A stretch of DNA of 64,000 nucleotides from NCBI RefSeq assembly GCF_003635115.1, contig NZ_RBXJ01000002.1, positions 372,001 through 436,000 of the forward strand. The letters are read 5' to 3'. The notes beneath the pieces are model-generated. The model saw nothing but the letters and a program-made list of their open reading frames with translations, was not told the DNA's origin and ran no database searches. Source of the DNA: Microbacterium sp. AG1240. Lineage in GTDB: Bacteria > Actinomycetota > Actinomycetes > Actinomycetales > Microbacteriaceae. Position numbers and translations under genes: made by a program. Below, one piece after another: positions 42,246 through 50,985 of this stretch (within the stretch, counting starts at the first letter, position 1; the number at the start of each line of letters is the position of its first letter).

Positions 42246-43165
42246 TCCTTGACGGCTCCTTCGCTGGAATTCATGATGCGGCGCTGGAAGATGAAGAACA
42301 TCACCGCGACGGGGATGGTCATGATCGCGGCCGCCGCGAGCTTGATGGGGTATTCGTTGCCCTGGCTGAGCTGACCGCTGGCGAGGGCCGCCACGCCTTT
42401 CGTCAGGGTCGTCAGCTCGGGCGATTGGGTCGAGACGATGAAGTGGCTCAGCTCGTTCCACGACCCCTGGAACGACAGGATCACGATGGTGATGAGCGCG
42501 GGCCGTGCCATCGGCAGCACCACCGACCAGAAGACCCGGAAGGTGCCGGCGCCGTCGATGCGGGCCTGCTCCTCGACCGACGGGGGGATCGACTCGAAGA
42601 AGTTCTTCATGATGAACACGCCCGCCGCGTCCACGAGCAGCGGCAGGATCATGCCCGCGTACGAGTCGTAGATGCCGAGCTGGTTGATGACGAGGAACTT
42701 CGGGATGAGCAGCACCACGGCCGGCACGGCCATGACCGCGATGAGGGCGGCGAAGATGAGGCCTCGACCGCGGAACGTCAGCCGCGCCAGCGCGTATCCC
42801 GCGAGGGAGGCGAAGAACACCCGACCGGCCGTGACGAAGATCGTCACGATCGCCGAGTTCATGAACCACACCGGGAAGTCCGACTGGCCGAAGAGACGCT
42901 CGTACGCGGCGACGGTGAACGGGTTCGGAATGAGGGAGAGCGGGTCGGCCGTCGCATCCGCGTTCGTCTTGAAGCCCGTCGCCACCTGTACGAGGAACGG
43001 AGTGATGTAGACGAGCGCCAGGAGGATCAGCACCGCGTAGAGCACGAGTTGCCACGCGAGCACCTTGCGGGGAAGGCGCACGCGGCGCTTCGACGGGCGC
43101 GCGGCTTTCGCCTGCTCGCGCTGCTCGACCAGCACGGTCGACGGGGCGGGGGTGGTGCCGCTCAT
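42242..43165 (-). CDS. Carbohydrate ABC transporter permease (MalG-like)
   Basis: 307 residues, six TM helices. The EAA-loop is in FFESIPPSVEEQARIDGAGTF, with preceding helices LAWQLVLYAVLILLALVYIT and LIFAALIAVMAVPAVVLLI. ATG 43165 overlaps the stop of the first permease gene. It pairs with that permease and the binding protein; no ATPase gene is in the cluster, so it must use a shared MsmK/MsiK-type ATPase encoded elsewhere. Confidence 0.92.
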   Translation of the reverse strand: MSGTTPAPSTVLVEQREQAKAARPSKRRVRLPRKVLAWQLVLYAVLILLALVYITPFLVQVATGFKTNADATADPLSLIPNPFTVAAYERLFGQSDFPVWFMNSAIVTIFVTAGRVFFASLAGYALARLTFRGRGLIFAALIAVMAVPAVVLLIPKFLVINQLGIYDSYAGMILPLLVDAAGVFIMKNFFESIPPSVEEQARIDGAGTFRVFWSVVLPMARPALITIVILSFQGSWNELSHFIVSTQSPELTTLTKGVAALASGQLSQGNEYPIKLAAAAIMTIPVAVMFFIFQRRIMNSSEGAVKE

Positions 43166-44304
43166 CGTGCACCCTCCTTCCGGCGCGGAGCCCCGGGCAC
43201 CTCGTACTGGCGCGCACGGCGGCGCGACACGGGACGGTCGCGGAGCACCCAACGCTGCAGGATCGTGAAGAACACGATGATCACGAACAGCACGAACGCG
43301 ATCGCCGCCCCGCGCCCCCACTCCTGCGAGAGGAACGCCGACTCGTAGCTGAGGTAGGCGGGCGTGACGGTGGTCTTGCCGGGCCCGCCCTGGGTTCCGG
43401 TGTAGATCTGATCGAACACCTGCCAGCATCCGATGAGACCGAGGGTCAGCACGGTGAACAGCGCAGGCTTCAACTGCGGCAGGGTCACCCGCCAGAACCG
43501 CTGCCAGGCGTTGGCGCCGTCCATCATCGCGGCCTCTTCGACGTCGCCGCCGATGTTCTGCAGGCCCGCGAGGAAGAGCAGCATGAACGTGCCCGAAGTA
43601 GTGAAGACGGCCATCAGCATGAAGGCCGACATCGCCACGGACGGTCCGGCGAGCCAGTCCCACCACGACAGTCCGAGGAAGCTGTTCCCGGTGAGAGCGG
43701 CGGGGCCGGAGCTGATTCCGAACGCGCCGAGGATGTTGTGGAGCACACCGCTGGGCTCGTTGAACCAGTTCGGGCCGTTGACGCCCACCCACGAGAGCAC
43801 CTCGTTCACCGCGCCGGAGGCCGAGAAGAGGAAGAGCCACAGCACCGTGATCGCGACCGAGCTCGTCACCGACGGGAAGTAGAACGCGGTGCGGAAGAAG
43901 CCCCGCCCGCGCAGCACCGCGCGGTTGACGAGCAGCGCGAGGAACAGCGACAGGGCGGTCTGCAGGGGCACGACGAGCAGCACGTACCAGGCGTTGTTGC
44001 GCAGCGCCGTGCCGAAGTCGCGCTCGGCGAGCCCGCCGCCCGTGGTGATCTCGGCGTAGTTGTCGAGGCCGACGAAACCGACGGAGGGGGAGAGGGGGCT
44101 TCCCCGGCCGTTCCAGTCGGAGAAGCTCACCCACAGCGCCATGAGCACCGGGACGAGCAGGAACACGCCGAGGATCACGAGGACCGGGAGCGTGAAGAGC
44201 CACCCGGCGGCGGCCTCGCCGCGCCGGATCCCCTTTCCGGAGGATCCGGCGCGACGAGGCCCGCCCTGACGGGCGGCGTCGGGCGCGGTGGCCAGAGCGG
44301 TCAT
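43162..44304 (-). CDS. Carbohydrate ABC transporter permease (MalF-like)
   Basis: 380 residues with an N-terminal disordered stretch and six TM helices. The EAA-loop is DVEEAAMMDGANAWQRFWRV. Matches MalF/UgpA-type permeases; the opening TM is LFTLPVLVILGVFLLVPVLM. Operon order binding protein, permease 1, permease 2, glycosidase, with 4-bp overlaps. Confidence 0.92.
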   Translation of the reverse strand: MTALATAPDAARQGGPRRAGSSGKGIRRGEAAAGWLFTLPVLVILGVFLLVPVLMALWVSFSDWNGRGSPLSPSVGFVGLDNYAEITTGGGLAERDFGTALRNNAWYVLLVVPLQTALSLFLALLVNRAVLRGRGFFRTAFYFPSVTSSVAITVLWLFLFSASGAVNEVLSWVGVNGPNWFNEPSGVLHNILGAFGISSGPAALTGNSFLGLSWWDWLAGPSVAMSAFMLMAVFTTSGTFMLLFLAGLQNIGGDVEEAAMMDGANAWQRFWRVTLPQLKPALFTVLTLGLIGCWQVFDQIYTGTQGGPGKTTVTPAYLSYESAFLSQEWGRGAAIAFVLFVIIVFFTILQRWVLRDRPVSRRRARQYEVPGAPRRKEGAR

Positions 44305-44311
44305 GTCCGAC

Positions 44312-45547
44312 CTATTCGACGATCGCTTCGAGGTTGGACTGCGCCGTGTCGAGCATCGCCTGCGGGTCGCCGGTCTTGAGCGATTCCAGCTGGGCGTTGA
44401 AGTCCTTCACGACATCGGCGGCACCCGCCATGTTCGGCGGGAACTGGGCGTACTCCGCGCCGGCGAGGAACGCCTCCAGCTCGGGGTTCGCCTGCGTCCA
44501 CGCGTCGGCCGCCGACTGGATCGAGGGCATCGGCCCGAAGGCCTCCGAGAACGCGAGCTGCTGGTCGGTGCCGGTCAAGTACTCCACGAGGTCGCGGGCG
44601 GAGTCCTGGTTGGGGCTGTCGGCGGCGATGCCCCAGCAGTTGGTGAACTGCAGGGTGCCCTTGCCGCCCGGTCCTTCGGGGAGCTCGGCGACGGTGTAGT
44701 TCACGTCGGGGTAGTCGTTCGTGAGGGCGCCCGTGATCCAGTTGCCTTCGATCGTCATCGCGGCCGCCCCCGTGCCGAACGCCTCTCCGCCCCAGCCCGC
44801 GCCGAGGTCGGTGGCGAAGGCGAACGAACCGGCGTTGAGCTGGTCTTTGACGTAGGTGAGCGCTTCGACGTTCTCCGAGCTGTTCGCGACGGCCTGCCCG
44901 TCGACGACCATTCCGCCGCCGGCCTGGGCCATGAACGCTCCGACCCGCTGGTACTCGGCGCCGAAGGCGAGACCGACGTGGCCGTCGGCGGTGAGCCGCT
45001 GCGCGACGGAGGCCAGCTCGTCCCAATTCGTCGGGACGTCGGCGGCGGTGAGACCCGCAGCCGCCCACATGTCGGAGTTGATGATGAGCGCGAGGGTCGA
45101 GAAGTCCTTCGGTGCGCAGAAGAACTGGCCGTCGAGGGTGAAGTTCTCCACGAGCGACGGGTAGAAGTCGTCCTTGTTCGCGAGGTCGTCGCCGTACGCC
45201 GCGATCGAGCCGTTCGCGGCGTAGCCGGCGAGGGCCTCGGGCGCGAGGTAGAACAGGTCGGGCGGCGATCCGGCGGCGAAGCCCTGCGAGAGCTGCTGGG
45301 GGAGATCGTTCGCGGTCTGCACCGACGCGTCGATGCCCGACTCCGCCGACCAGGCGTCGACGGCGGACTGGACGGCCGCCGTCTCGGCGTCGCCCGAGGA
45401 GCCGATGAGGATGCTGAGGGATCCGCCGCCGGCGGCCGATCCGGATTCTGCGGGGTCGGAGAATCCTGATCCGCAGGCGGTGAGGGCCAGGGCGCTCGCG
45501 GTGAGCAGAGCTCCTGTCCCGATGAGTGCGCGGGTGTGCCGTGCCAT
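44312..45547 (-). CDS. Sugar-binding lipoprotein of ABC transporter
   Basis: 411 residues. Signal peptide with lipobox ending in LTAC followed by GSGFSDPAESG. Extracellular solute-binding protein fold of the MalE type (LSILIGSSGDAETAAVQSAV, PPDLFYLAPEALAGY, YVKDQLNAGSFAFATDLGAG). Captures an oligosaccharide outside the membrane and feeds the permeases encoded downstream. First gene of the operon; its start region carries the LacI operator upstream. Confidence 0.93.
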   Translation of the reverse strand: MARHTRALIGTGALLTASALALTACGSGFSDPAESGSAAGGGSLSILIGSSGDAETAAVQSAVDAWSAESGIDASVQTANDLPQQLSQGFAAGSPPDLFYLAPEALAGYAANGSIAAYGDDLANKDDFYPSLVENFTLDGQFFCAPKDFSTLALIINSDMWAAAGLTAADVPTNWDELASVAQRLTADGHVGLAFGAEYQRVGAFMAQAGGGMVVDGQAVANSSENVEALTYVKDQLNAGSFAFATDLGAGWGGEAFGTGAAAMTIEGNWITGALTNDYPDVNYTVAELPEGPGGKGTLQFTNCWGIAADSPNQDSARDLVEYLTGTDQQLAFSEAFGPMPSIQSAADAWTQANPELEAFLAGAEYAQFPPNMAGAADVVKDFNAQLESLKTGDPQAMLDTAQSNLEAIVE

Positions 45548-45582
45548 GTGTCTCTTCTCCTTCGACGAGGCATGTGAGGGTA

Positions 45583-45598
45583 GTTTGAACGATCAAAC
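45583..45598. promoter_or_regulatory. LacI-type operator before the sugar operon
   Basis: GTTTGA-ACGA-TCAAAC, 6-bp palindromic arms with a 4-nt centre containing CG. Lies 36 bp upstream of the lipoprotein start, fitting repression by the divergently encoded LacI regulator. Confidence 0.75.
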
Positions 45599-45672
45599 CA
45601 CTCCGGTTCGTCTAAGGTACGGATGCGCCCGGGCAGATGTCAAGGCGCCGAGTGGTCACCGTAAGATGACGA

Positions 45673-45688
45673 TTTGAACGATCCCACC
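45673..45688. promoter_or_regulatory. Second LacI operator copy
   Basis: TTTGAACGATCCCACC repeats the left half of the operator at 45583-45598; only the left arm (TTTGAACGATC) is conserved. Twelve bases before the regulator's own ATG, suggesting autoregulation. Confidence 0.5.
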
Positions 45689-45699
45689 GGAGGTTTCTC

Positions 45700-46707
45700 A
45701 TGACGAAGGCGCCCACCGTCGAAGACGTGGCCCGCGTGGCCGGGGTGTCTCGTCAGACGGTCTCGAACGTGCTGAACAGTCCGGAGATCGTGCGCGACGA
45801 GACGCGTCACAGGGTCGAGGCGGCGATCGCCGGCCTCGGCTATCGGCCGCACATGGCCGCGCGCCGCCTGCGCACTCGACGCAGCTCGACGATCGGCATC
45901 CACCTCGATTCCTACGCCGGCGGGATCTCGGGGGTCGTGCTCGACCGGTTCGTCCACGCGCTCACCGACCGCGCCGACGAGCGCGCGATGCGCGTGCTCC
46001 TCTATACCGCGCGCTCGCCGGAGGAGGAGATCATCCGTCTTCGCGACCTGCACGAGGGCGGCGAGGTCGACGCGGTCGTGATCACCGGCACGTTCCACGG
46101 CGATCCGCGCACCGACTGGCTCGTCGAGCGCGGACTCCCGTTCGTCTCGTTCGGCCGCCCCTGGAGTGCGGACGACGTCGCACGACCCGCGCACCTCTGG
46201 GTCGATGTCGACGGCGCGGCCGGCACGAGGGACGCGACCGCCTACGCCGTGTCGATCGCCGGCCCGCGGGTCGCCTTCCTCGGATGGCCGACGGGTTCGG
46301 GAACCGGCGACGATCGCGAGCGGGGGTGGCGAGAGGCCTCGGCGCACTCGGGCGCGCACGGTCCGCGCTGGATCAGCGAGGATCGCGTCGACGTCGCCCG
46401 CGCGGTCGTCGGGGCCGCGCTCGCCGACGACCGCGTCGACGCGATCGTCTGCGCGAGCGACTCTCTCGCGATCGGCGCGCATCTCGCCGCGGCCGCGGCC
46501 GGGCGCCCCGATCTGCTCGTCGTCGGCTTCGACAACACCCCCACCGCCGAAGCGCTGGGCCTGTCGAGCGTGGAGCAGCTGCCGGAGAAGGTCGCGGCCG
46601 GCGCGCTGGACCTGCTGATGGGCGAGACCGGCAGCGTTGTCGCGCCCCGGCCCGCAGCATCCGGCTCGGCCCACGTGCTCGTCGAGCCGCTCCTGGTCAC
46701 GCGCTGA
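45700..46707 (+). CDS. LacI-family transcriptional repressor
   Basis: 335 residues. N-terminal LacI helix-turn-helix (PTVEDVARVAGVSRQTVSNV, LNSPEIVRDETRHRV) and hinge, then a periplasmic-binding-protein-like sugar domain (IGIHLDSYAGGISGVVLDRF, VVITGTFHGDPRTDWLV). ATG 45700 behind the second operator copy. Divergent from the sugar operon 45547; the likely inducer is the transported sugar. Confidence 0.92.
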   Translation: MTKAPTVEDVARVAGVSRQTVSNVLNSPEIVRDETRHRVEAAIAGLGYRPHMAARRLRTRRSSTIGIHLDSYAGGISGVVLDRFVHALTDRADERAMRVLLYTARSPEEEIIRLRDLHEGGEVDAVVITGTFHGDPRTDWLVERGLPFVSFGRPWSADDVARPAHLWVDVDGAAGTRDATAYAVSIAGPRVAFLGWPTGSGTGDDRERGWREASAHSGAHGPRWISEDRVDVARAVVGAALADDRVDAIVCASDSLAIGAHLAAAAAGRPDLLVVGFDNTPTAEALGLSSVEQLPEKVAAGALDLLMGETGSVVAPRPAASGSAHVLVEPLLVTR

Positions 46708-46773
46708 CCGCGGCTGAGGGCGCCGTCGTCGGCCCGGTGCTTGTCCGGCGGTGACTGCTGAGATATTGTCTGT

Positions 46774-46784
46774 TTGTCAGACAG
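46774..46784. promoter_or_regulatory. GntR/FCD operator copy 1
   Basis: TTGTCAGACAG, the same 11 bp as copy 3 at 51741-51751, 30 bp before the carboxymuconolactone-decarboxylase start. GntR/FadR regulators bind N-GT-N3-AC-N sites, which this is (GT-CAG-AC). Confidence 0.6.
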
Positions 46785-46813
46785 CTCAACTCACGACGGA
46801 TGATGGAGTCCCC

Positions 46814-47203
46814 ATGGCAGCGGAAGACCTCTACGAACTGGGCCTCGCCAAGCGCAAGAAGGTGCTGGGCGCTCAGCACGTGGAGCGCTCTCTCGAGGCT
46901 GCGAGCGACTTCACGCGAGACGTCCAAGAACTCGTCACGGAGTACTGCTGGGGGGCGGTCTGGACGCGGGACGGCCTCGATGACCGCACGCGCAGCATGC
47001 TCAACCTGGCGATGCTGACCGCCCTCAACCGCGGACACGAGCTGGGCGTCCACGTGCGCGGAGCGATCACGAACGGTGTCACCGAGCAGGAGATCAAAGA
47101 GGTGCTGATGCAGACGGCGATCTACTGCGGGGTGCCGGCGGCGCTGGAGTCTTTCCGCATCGCCGAGTCGACGCTCTCCGAGCTCCGCGCGGCCGATGAC
47201 TGA
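46814..47203 (+). CDS. Carboxymuconolactone-decarboxylase-family protein
   Basis: 129 residues. AhpD/CMD-type helical fold with TEYCWGAVWTRDGLDDRTRS and AITNGVTEQEIKEVLMQTAI. Either gamma-carboxymuconolactone decarboxylase, or a related hydroperoxidase-like protein; the motif with Cys (CGVPAALESF) has a single Cys, favouring the decarboxylase type. ATG 46814. The next gene begins inside its 3' end, 8 bp before the stop, so they are cotranscribed. Confidence 0.82.
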   Translation: MAAEDLYELGLAKRKKVLGAQHVERSLEAASDFTRDVQELVTEYCWGAVWTRDGLDDRTRSMLNLAMLTALNRGHELGVHVRGAITNGVTEQEIKEVLMQTAIYCGVPAALESFRIAESTLSELRAADD

Positions 47204-48089
47204 CGCCGACCGGCGGGTCGGCTTCGTCGGCCTGGGCAAGATGGGTGCCCCCATGGCCGCCCGGCTCGCGCGGGCGGACTGGGAGGTTCGGGGGTACGAC
47301 CCCGTGGAGAGCGCGCGCACGGCGCTCTCGGCGGTCGGAGGAGTGCCGGTGACCTCGGCCGCCGACACCGCGGCCGACACCGTCGTGCTGATGCTCCCCG
47401 ACTCGAATGTCGTGGAGGCCGTGCTGTTCGAGGGCGGTCTCGTCGAACAGCTCGCTCCGGGCTCCCTGGTGATCGACATGTCGTCGTCCGCGCCGCTACG
47501 CACCCAGGCCGTCGCCGAGCGACTCGCAGAGCACGGGGTCGGCCTGGTCGACGCGCCCGTCTCGGGAGGCGTCACCGGTGCTGTCGCGGGGACGCTGACG
47601 ATCATGCTCGGCGGGTCCGAAACCGACGCGGAACGAGCATCGCTGGTGGTCTCGCACCTCGGGCGCGTCCGGCACGTGGGTCCGGTCGGAGCGGGCCACG
47701 CGCTGAAGGCGCTCAACAACCTGCTCTCGGCGACGCACCTCTGGGCGACGTCCGAGGCGATGCTGGTCGGTGAGCGATTCGGACTGGATGCGGCGACGAT
47801 GCTCGCGGCGATCAACACGTCGAGCGGCCGCAGCGGTTCGACGGAGAAGAAGTGGCCGGACTTCGTGCTCCCGGGCGGGTTCGATTCCGGATTCAGCCTG
47901 GCGCTGATGCTGAAAGACATGAAGATCGCCACCGACCTGGCGCACAGCCTCGACATCCCCGTCGAACTCGGGGACGCCGCCGTCGGACGCTGGGCGGAGG
48001 CATCGGCGAACCTGCCCTCGGGTGCCGACCACACCGAGATCGTCCGCTGGCTCCGGGCATCCGCTGCATCCGACTCGCGCGCGGTCTGA
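47196..48089 (+). CDS. NAD(P)-dependent 3-hydroxyacid dehydrogenase (HIBADH family)
   Basis: 297 residues. Rossmann motif GFVGLGKMGAPMAARLA, substrate-binding signature DAPVSGGVTGAVAGTLTIM and the catalytic lysine in GHALKALNNLLSATH. Oxidises 3-hydroxyisobutyrate-like or tartronate-type acids. Overlaps the CMD gene; together they suggest catabolism of an organic acid. Substrate unknown. Confidence 0.88.
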   Translation: MTDADRRVGFVGLGKMGAPMAARLARADWEVRGYDPVESARTALSAVGGVPVTSAADTAADTVVLMLPDSNVVEAVLFEGGLVEQLAPGSLVIDMSSSAPLRTQAVAERLAEHGVGLVDAPVSGGVTGAVAGTLTIMLGGSETDAERASLVVSHLGRVRHVGPVGAGHALKALNNLLSATHLWATSEAMLVGERFGLDAATMLAAINTSSGRSGSTEKKWPDFVLPGGFDSGFSLALMLKDMKIATDLAHSLDIPVELGDAAVGRWAEASANLPSGADHTEIVRWLRASAASDSRAV

Positions 48090-48128
48090 CGCGAGCCTGC
48101 ACGCATCCCACGTCTGAGAGGAACACCC

Positions 48129-49280
48129 ATGGCGAACCCCACGATGGACGCCGCGCGTCTGGACGAGCTTGAGAGGGTCATCCGCGCCGACATCGACGGC
48201 GGCCGGTACTTCGGCGCCGCGCTGAAGGTGTCGCGACACGGGCGCACGGTTCTCGACATCGCCGTCGGGCATGCCGACCCCGAGCGCACCCACCCCATCA
48301 CGACGGATTCGGTCTTCAGCGTCTTCTCGATCACGAAGGCGTTCGTGAACGTGCTGGTGCTGCGCGCGGTCGAGCTCGGGAGGTTCGCCCTGACGACGCG
48401 CATGTCGGAGATCGTCCCCGAGTTCACCGGGCAGCCCCGAGAACGCGCCAGCATCTTCCACTTCCTCACGCACACGACCGGCATGCCCGGCGTGTGGGAG
48501 CCGGTGCCCGGCCTGCTCCTCGAAGAGCTGCACGAAGCCGTCGAGGCGGTGATCGGGCATGTCCACGGCTCGGTGGAGCCGGGATCGCGCTGCGATTACG
48601 CGCCGATGGCCAACCACGTGCTGCTGGCGGAGGCCCTGCGGCGGACCGATCCCCGCGGTCGCTCGATCGGGCAGATCCTGCGCGAGGATCTGTGGGACCC
48701 GCTCGGTATGACCGACACCAACCTGGGCATCCTGCCCCACATGCGCGACCGCCACGTCGTGCCGCAGATGCGGGGTGTGCTACCTATCACGTCGAAGTCG
48801 CGCACGAGCCCCGGTGACTACGGCCTCTATACCGCCGAGCGGAACGAAGCGGTGTGGGCGGGCTCGGCGTCGACGACCGGCGATCTGCAGCGCTTCATGG
48901 AGATGCTGCGGCGCGGCGGCGCACTGGAGGGGGTGCGGATCCTCTCGCCGCAGACGGTCGCCGCGGCGCGACGCGTCTGGACGGCGGATCTGCCGAACGA
49001 GCTCTACCGCACGGTCGCGCTCCGCAACGGCGACGCGGTGCCACCGGCGAATCTGGGTCTCGGGTTCAATGTGCGCGGTGACGGCATGTTCGTCACGCAG
49101 CTGGGGACGCTCACGAGCCCCGAGACCTTCGGCAACTACGGTGCGGGCACCGGGCTGGTCTGGGTCGATCCGGCGACGGATCTGTCGTTCGTCGGTTTGA
49201 GCGCGGGACTGCTGACGCAGGCGGACAACATCGCGCGGTACCAGCGCATCTCCGACATGGTCGTCGCCGCCGCGATCTGA
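48129..49280 (+). CDS. Serine hydrolase (beta-lactamase/EstB-like)
   Basis: 383 residues, class C beta-lactamase-like fold. The catalytic SxxK is SITK in VFSVFSITKAFVNV, a Tyr-containing SRCDYAPMANHV replaces the YxN motif region, and a later HATG/GTG-like GAGTGLVW region is present. Probably an esterase or amidase, not a resistance enzyme. No signal peptide. Follows the dehydrogenase gene by 39 bp in the same direction. Confidence 0.85.
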   Translation: MANPTMDAARLDELERVIRADIDGGRYFGAALKVSRHGRTVLDIAVGHADPERTHPITTDSVFSVFSITKAFVNVLVLRAVELGRFALTTRMSEIVPEFTGQPRERASIFHFLTHTTGMPGVWEPVPGLLLEELHEAVEAVIGHVHGSVEPGSRCDYAPMANHVLLAEALRRTDPRGRSIGQILREDLWDPLGMTDTNLGILPHMRDRHVVPQMRGVLPITSKSRTSPGDYGLYTAERNEAVWAGSASTTGDLQRFMEMLRRGGALEGVRILSPQTVAAARRVWTADLPNELYRTVALRNGDAVPPANLGLGFNVRGDGMFVTQLGTLTSPETFGNYGAGTGLVWVDPATDLSFVGLSAGLLTQADNIARYQRISDMVVAAAI

Positions 49281-49290
49281 GCGCGAAGGG

Positions 49291-50151
49291 TCAGCGTTCC
49301 GCGATGACGGTCACGTGGTCGAGTGCGGGCAGCGAGCGGTGACGAGCGCGCACCGCGCCGTCGTGTCCGGCGACGACCTCCGAGACGGCGGGGTCGTCGC
49401 TCAGCTCCCGCAGCACCGCGAGGCTGTCGTACATGGCGAGGAGATCGGTCTGATGCCGGAAGGGCATGTCGCGGGCGAGCTCTTCGTCGAAGTGCGTGGC
49501 GTCGCCGGCGAGCACGACGACCCCCTCGCGGGTGCGGACGAGGACGGCCAATTCCCCGGGCGTGTGACCCGGGGCCAGGATCGCCGCGATTCCGGGTGCG
49601 ATGACGGATGCTTCGTCGATCGCATCGACGAGGCCGGCAGCCTCGGCGGCATCGATCACGGCGAGGTCGTCGTCGTCGACGACCGAGCGGAGGAGGCGCC
49701 GCTGCGAGCGCGCATCGCGCCAGAATGCGAGCTCGGCGACGGACGCGGTGATGCGCACGCCGGGGAGCTCGCGGAGTCCGCCGGCGTGGTCGTAGTGCGC
49801 GTGGGTGAGGATCACGCGCTCCACGTCTTCCGGTCGGATGCCGAGATCGGCGAGCGCGTCGGAGGTGGTGCGCTCGAACCGGCGGCCACGCGAGCGGGCG
49901 CCTCTCTCGGACATGCCGGTGTCGACGAGCACGGTGCGCTCGGCACTACGGAGCACCCAGAAGAAGTAGTCGATGGTCATCTCGCCGTCCGCCTCGCCGT
50001 AGAGGTCGTGGTTGAGATAGACGTGGGAGCGGAGGGTGTCGAGCGATCCCTGGTGCACCGCGAGCACCTCGTAGCGCTCGGTCGACCCGGCGCACTCGCG
50101 CAGCATCCGTGCCGCGGGAGACCGATCGTGCATCCCCGTCGAGGCCGTCAT
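49291..50151 (-). CDS. MBL-fold lactonase-like hydrolase
   Basis: 286 residues. Metal-binding HAHYDHAGG (HxHxDH) in VERVILTHAHYDHAGGL and the distal ILAPGHTPG, GDATHF and VAGHDG ligands match the AHL-lactonase/AttM-type metallo-beta-lactamase fold. Opposite strand to the rest of the cluster, starting near the second operator site (50189-50199) and ending convergently with the serine hydrolase. Probably opens a lactone in the pathway rather than quenching signals. Confidence 0.85.
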   Translation of the reverse strand: MTASTGMHDRSPAARMLRECAGSTERYEVLAVHQGSLDTLRSHVYLNHDLYGEADGEMTIDYFFWVLRSAERTVLVDTGMSERGARSRGRRFERTTSDALADLGIRPEDVERVILTHAHYDHAGGLRELPGVRITASVAELAFWRDARSQRRLLRSVVDDDDLAVIDAAEAAGLVDAIDEASVIAPGIAAILAPGHTPGELAVLVRTREGVVVLAGDATHFDEELARDMPFRHQTDLLAMYDSLAVLRELSDDPAVSEVVAGHDGAVRARHRSLPALDHVTVIAER

Positions 50152-50188
50152 CGTCCCAGCGTACGCGAGAACGGTGCGAGCTATCCAC

Positions 50189-50199
50189 CTATCAGACAG
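50189..50199. promoter_or_regulatory. GntR/FCD operator copy 2
   Basis: CTATCAGACAG, a one-arm-matched variant of TTGTCAGACAG, inside the divergent promoter between the lactonase-like (minus) and SDR (plus) genes. Confidence 0.5.
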
Positions 50200-50250
50200 G
50201 TCAATCCGCGAGGATCTACAGTGGAGCCGATGGACGGTCGAGGAGGACGA

Positions 50251-50985
50251 ATGGACAACGACGAGATGCGGGTCGTGGTCGTCACGGGAGCGGGCCGAGG
50301 GATCGGTGAGGCCATCGCTCGCCGGCTCGTCGACGACGGCTGGTTCGTCGTCGCCGTCGACCGTGATGCGGCATCCGTGGAGAGGCTCAGCGCCGACGTC
50401 TCGCCCGAACGGCTGCGGGGTGTCGCCGTCGACGTGACCGACAGGGCGGCGGTGTTCGAGCTCTTCGCCGACATCGACCGGGATCAGGGCCGCGTCGACG
50501 CGGTCGTCAACAATGCGATGTGGGTGCGCTATGCCCCGATCGTCGAGATGACCGAGGAGCTCCTCGACGGCATGTTCGCCATCGGACTCAAGGCCGCGTT
50601 CTGGACCACTCAGGCGGCCCGTCCCGCAATGGTGCGCCGGGGGAGCGGTGCGATCGTCAACGTCTCATCGCCGGCGGCCACGCGCGGGTTCGACGGCAGC
50701 AGCGCATACTCCGCGGTGAAGGGGGCGGTATCGAGCTTCACATGGCAGGCGTCTCGTGAGCTCGGGCCGGAGGGCATCCGGGTGAACGGGATCATTCCCG
50801 GCGCGGTGCCCACACCCGGTGCCCGCGCGGTCGTGGACGAGGAGGGGTACGAGATCCGCCGGACCATGAACGGCCTGCGCCGACTCGGGACGCCGGAGGA
50901 CATCGCGGCGGGCGTCGCGTATCTCCTCTCGCCGGATGCCGCCTACGTCAACGGGCATCTCCTGAACGTCGACGGCGGCCTCTAG
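50251..50985 (+). CDS. Short-chain dehydrogenase/reductase
   Basis: 244 residues. Cofactor loop TGAGRGIGEAIA, NNAMWV replaces the usual NNAG, catalytic Ser in IVNVSSPAATRG and YxxxK in YSAVKGA. ATG 50251 is 5 nt after AGGAGG. Its stop converges on the GntR gene with 4 bp overlap. Belongs to the catabolic cluster; substrate unknown. Confidence 0.88.
   Translation: MDNDEMRVVVVTGAGRGIGEAIARRLVDDGWFVVAVDRDAASVERLSADVSPERLRGVAVDVTDRAAVFELFADIDRDQGRVDAVVNNAMWVRYAPIVEMTEELLDGMFAIGLKAAFWTTQAARPAMVRRGSGAIVNVSSPAATRGFDGSSAYSAVKGAVSSFTWQASRELGPEGIRVNGIIPGAVPTPGARAVVDEEGYEIRRTMNGLRRLGTPEDIAAGVAYLLSPDAAYVNGHLLNVDGGL

Noticed and set aside
46697..48484. 595-codon frame opposite the CMD/dehydrogenase genes
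   Set aside because: Ser/Arg-rich shadow with no motif; the plus-strand genes have Rossmann and catalytic signatures.
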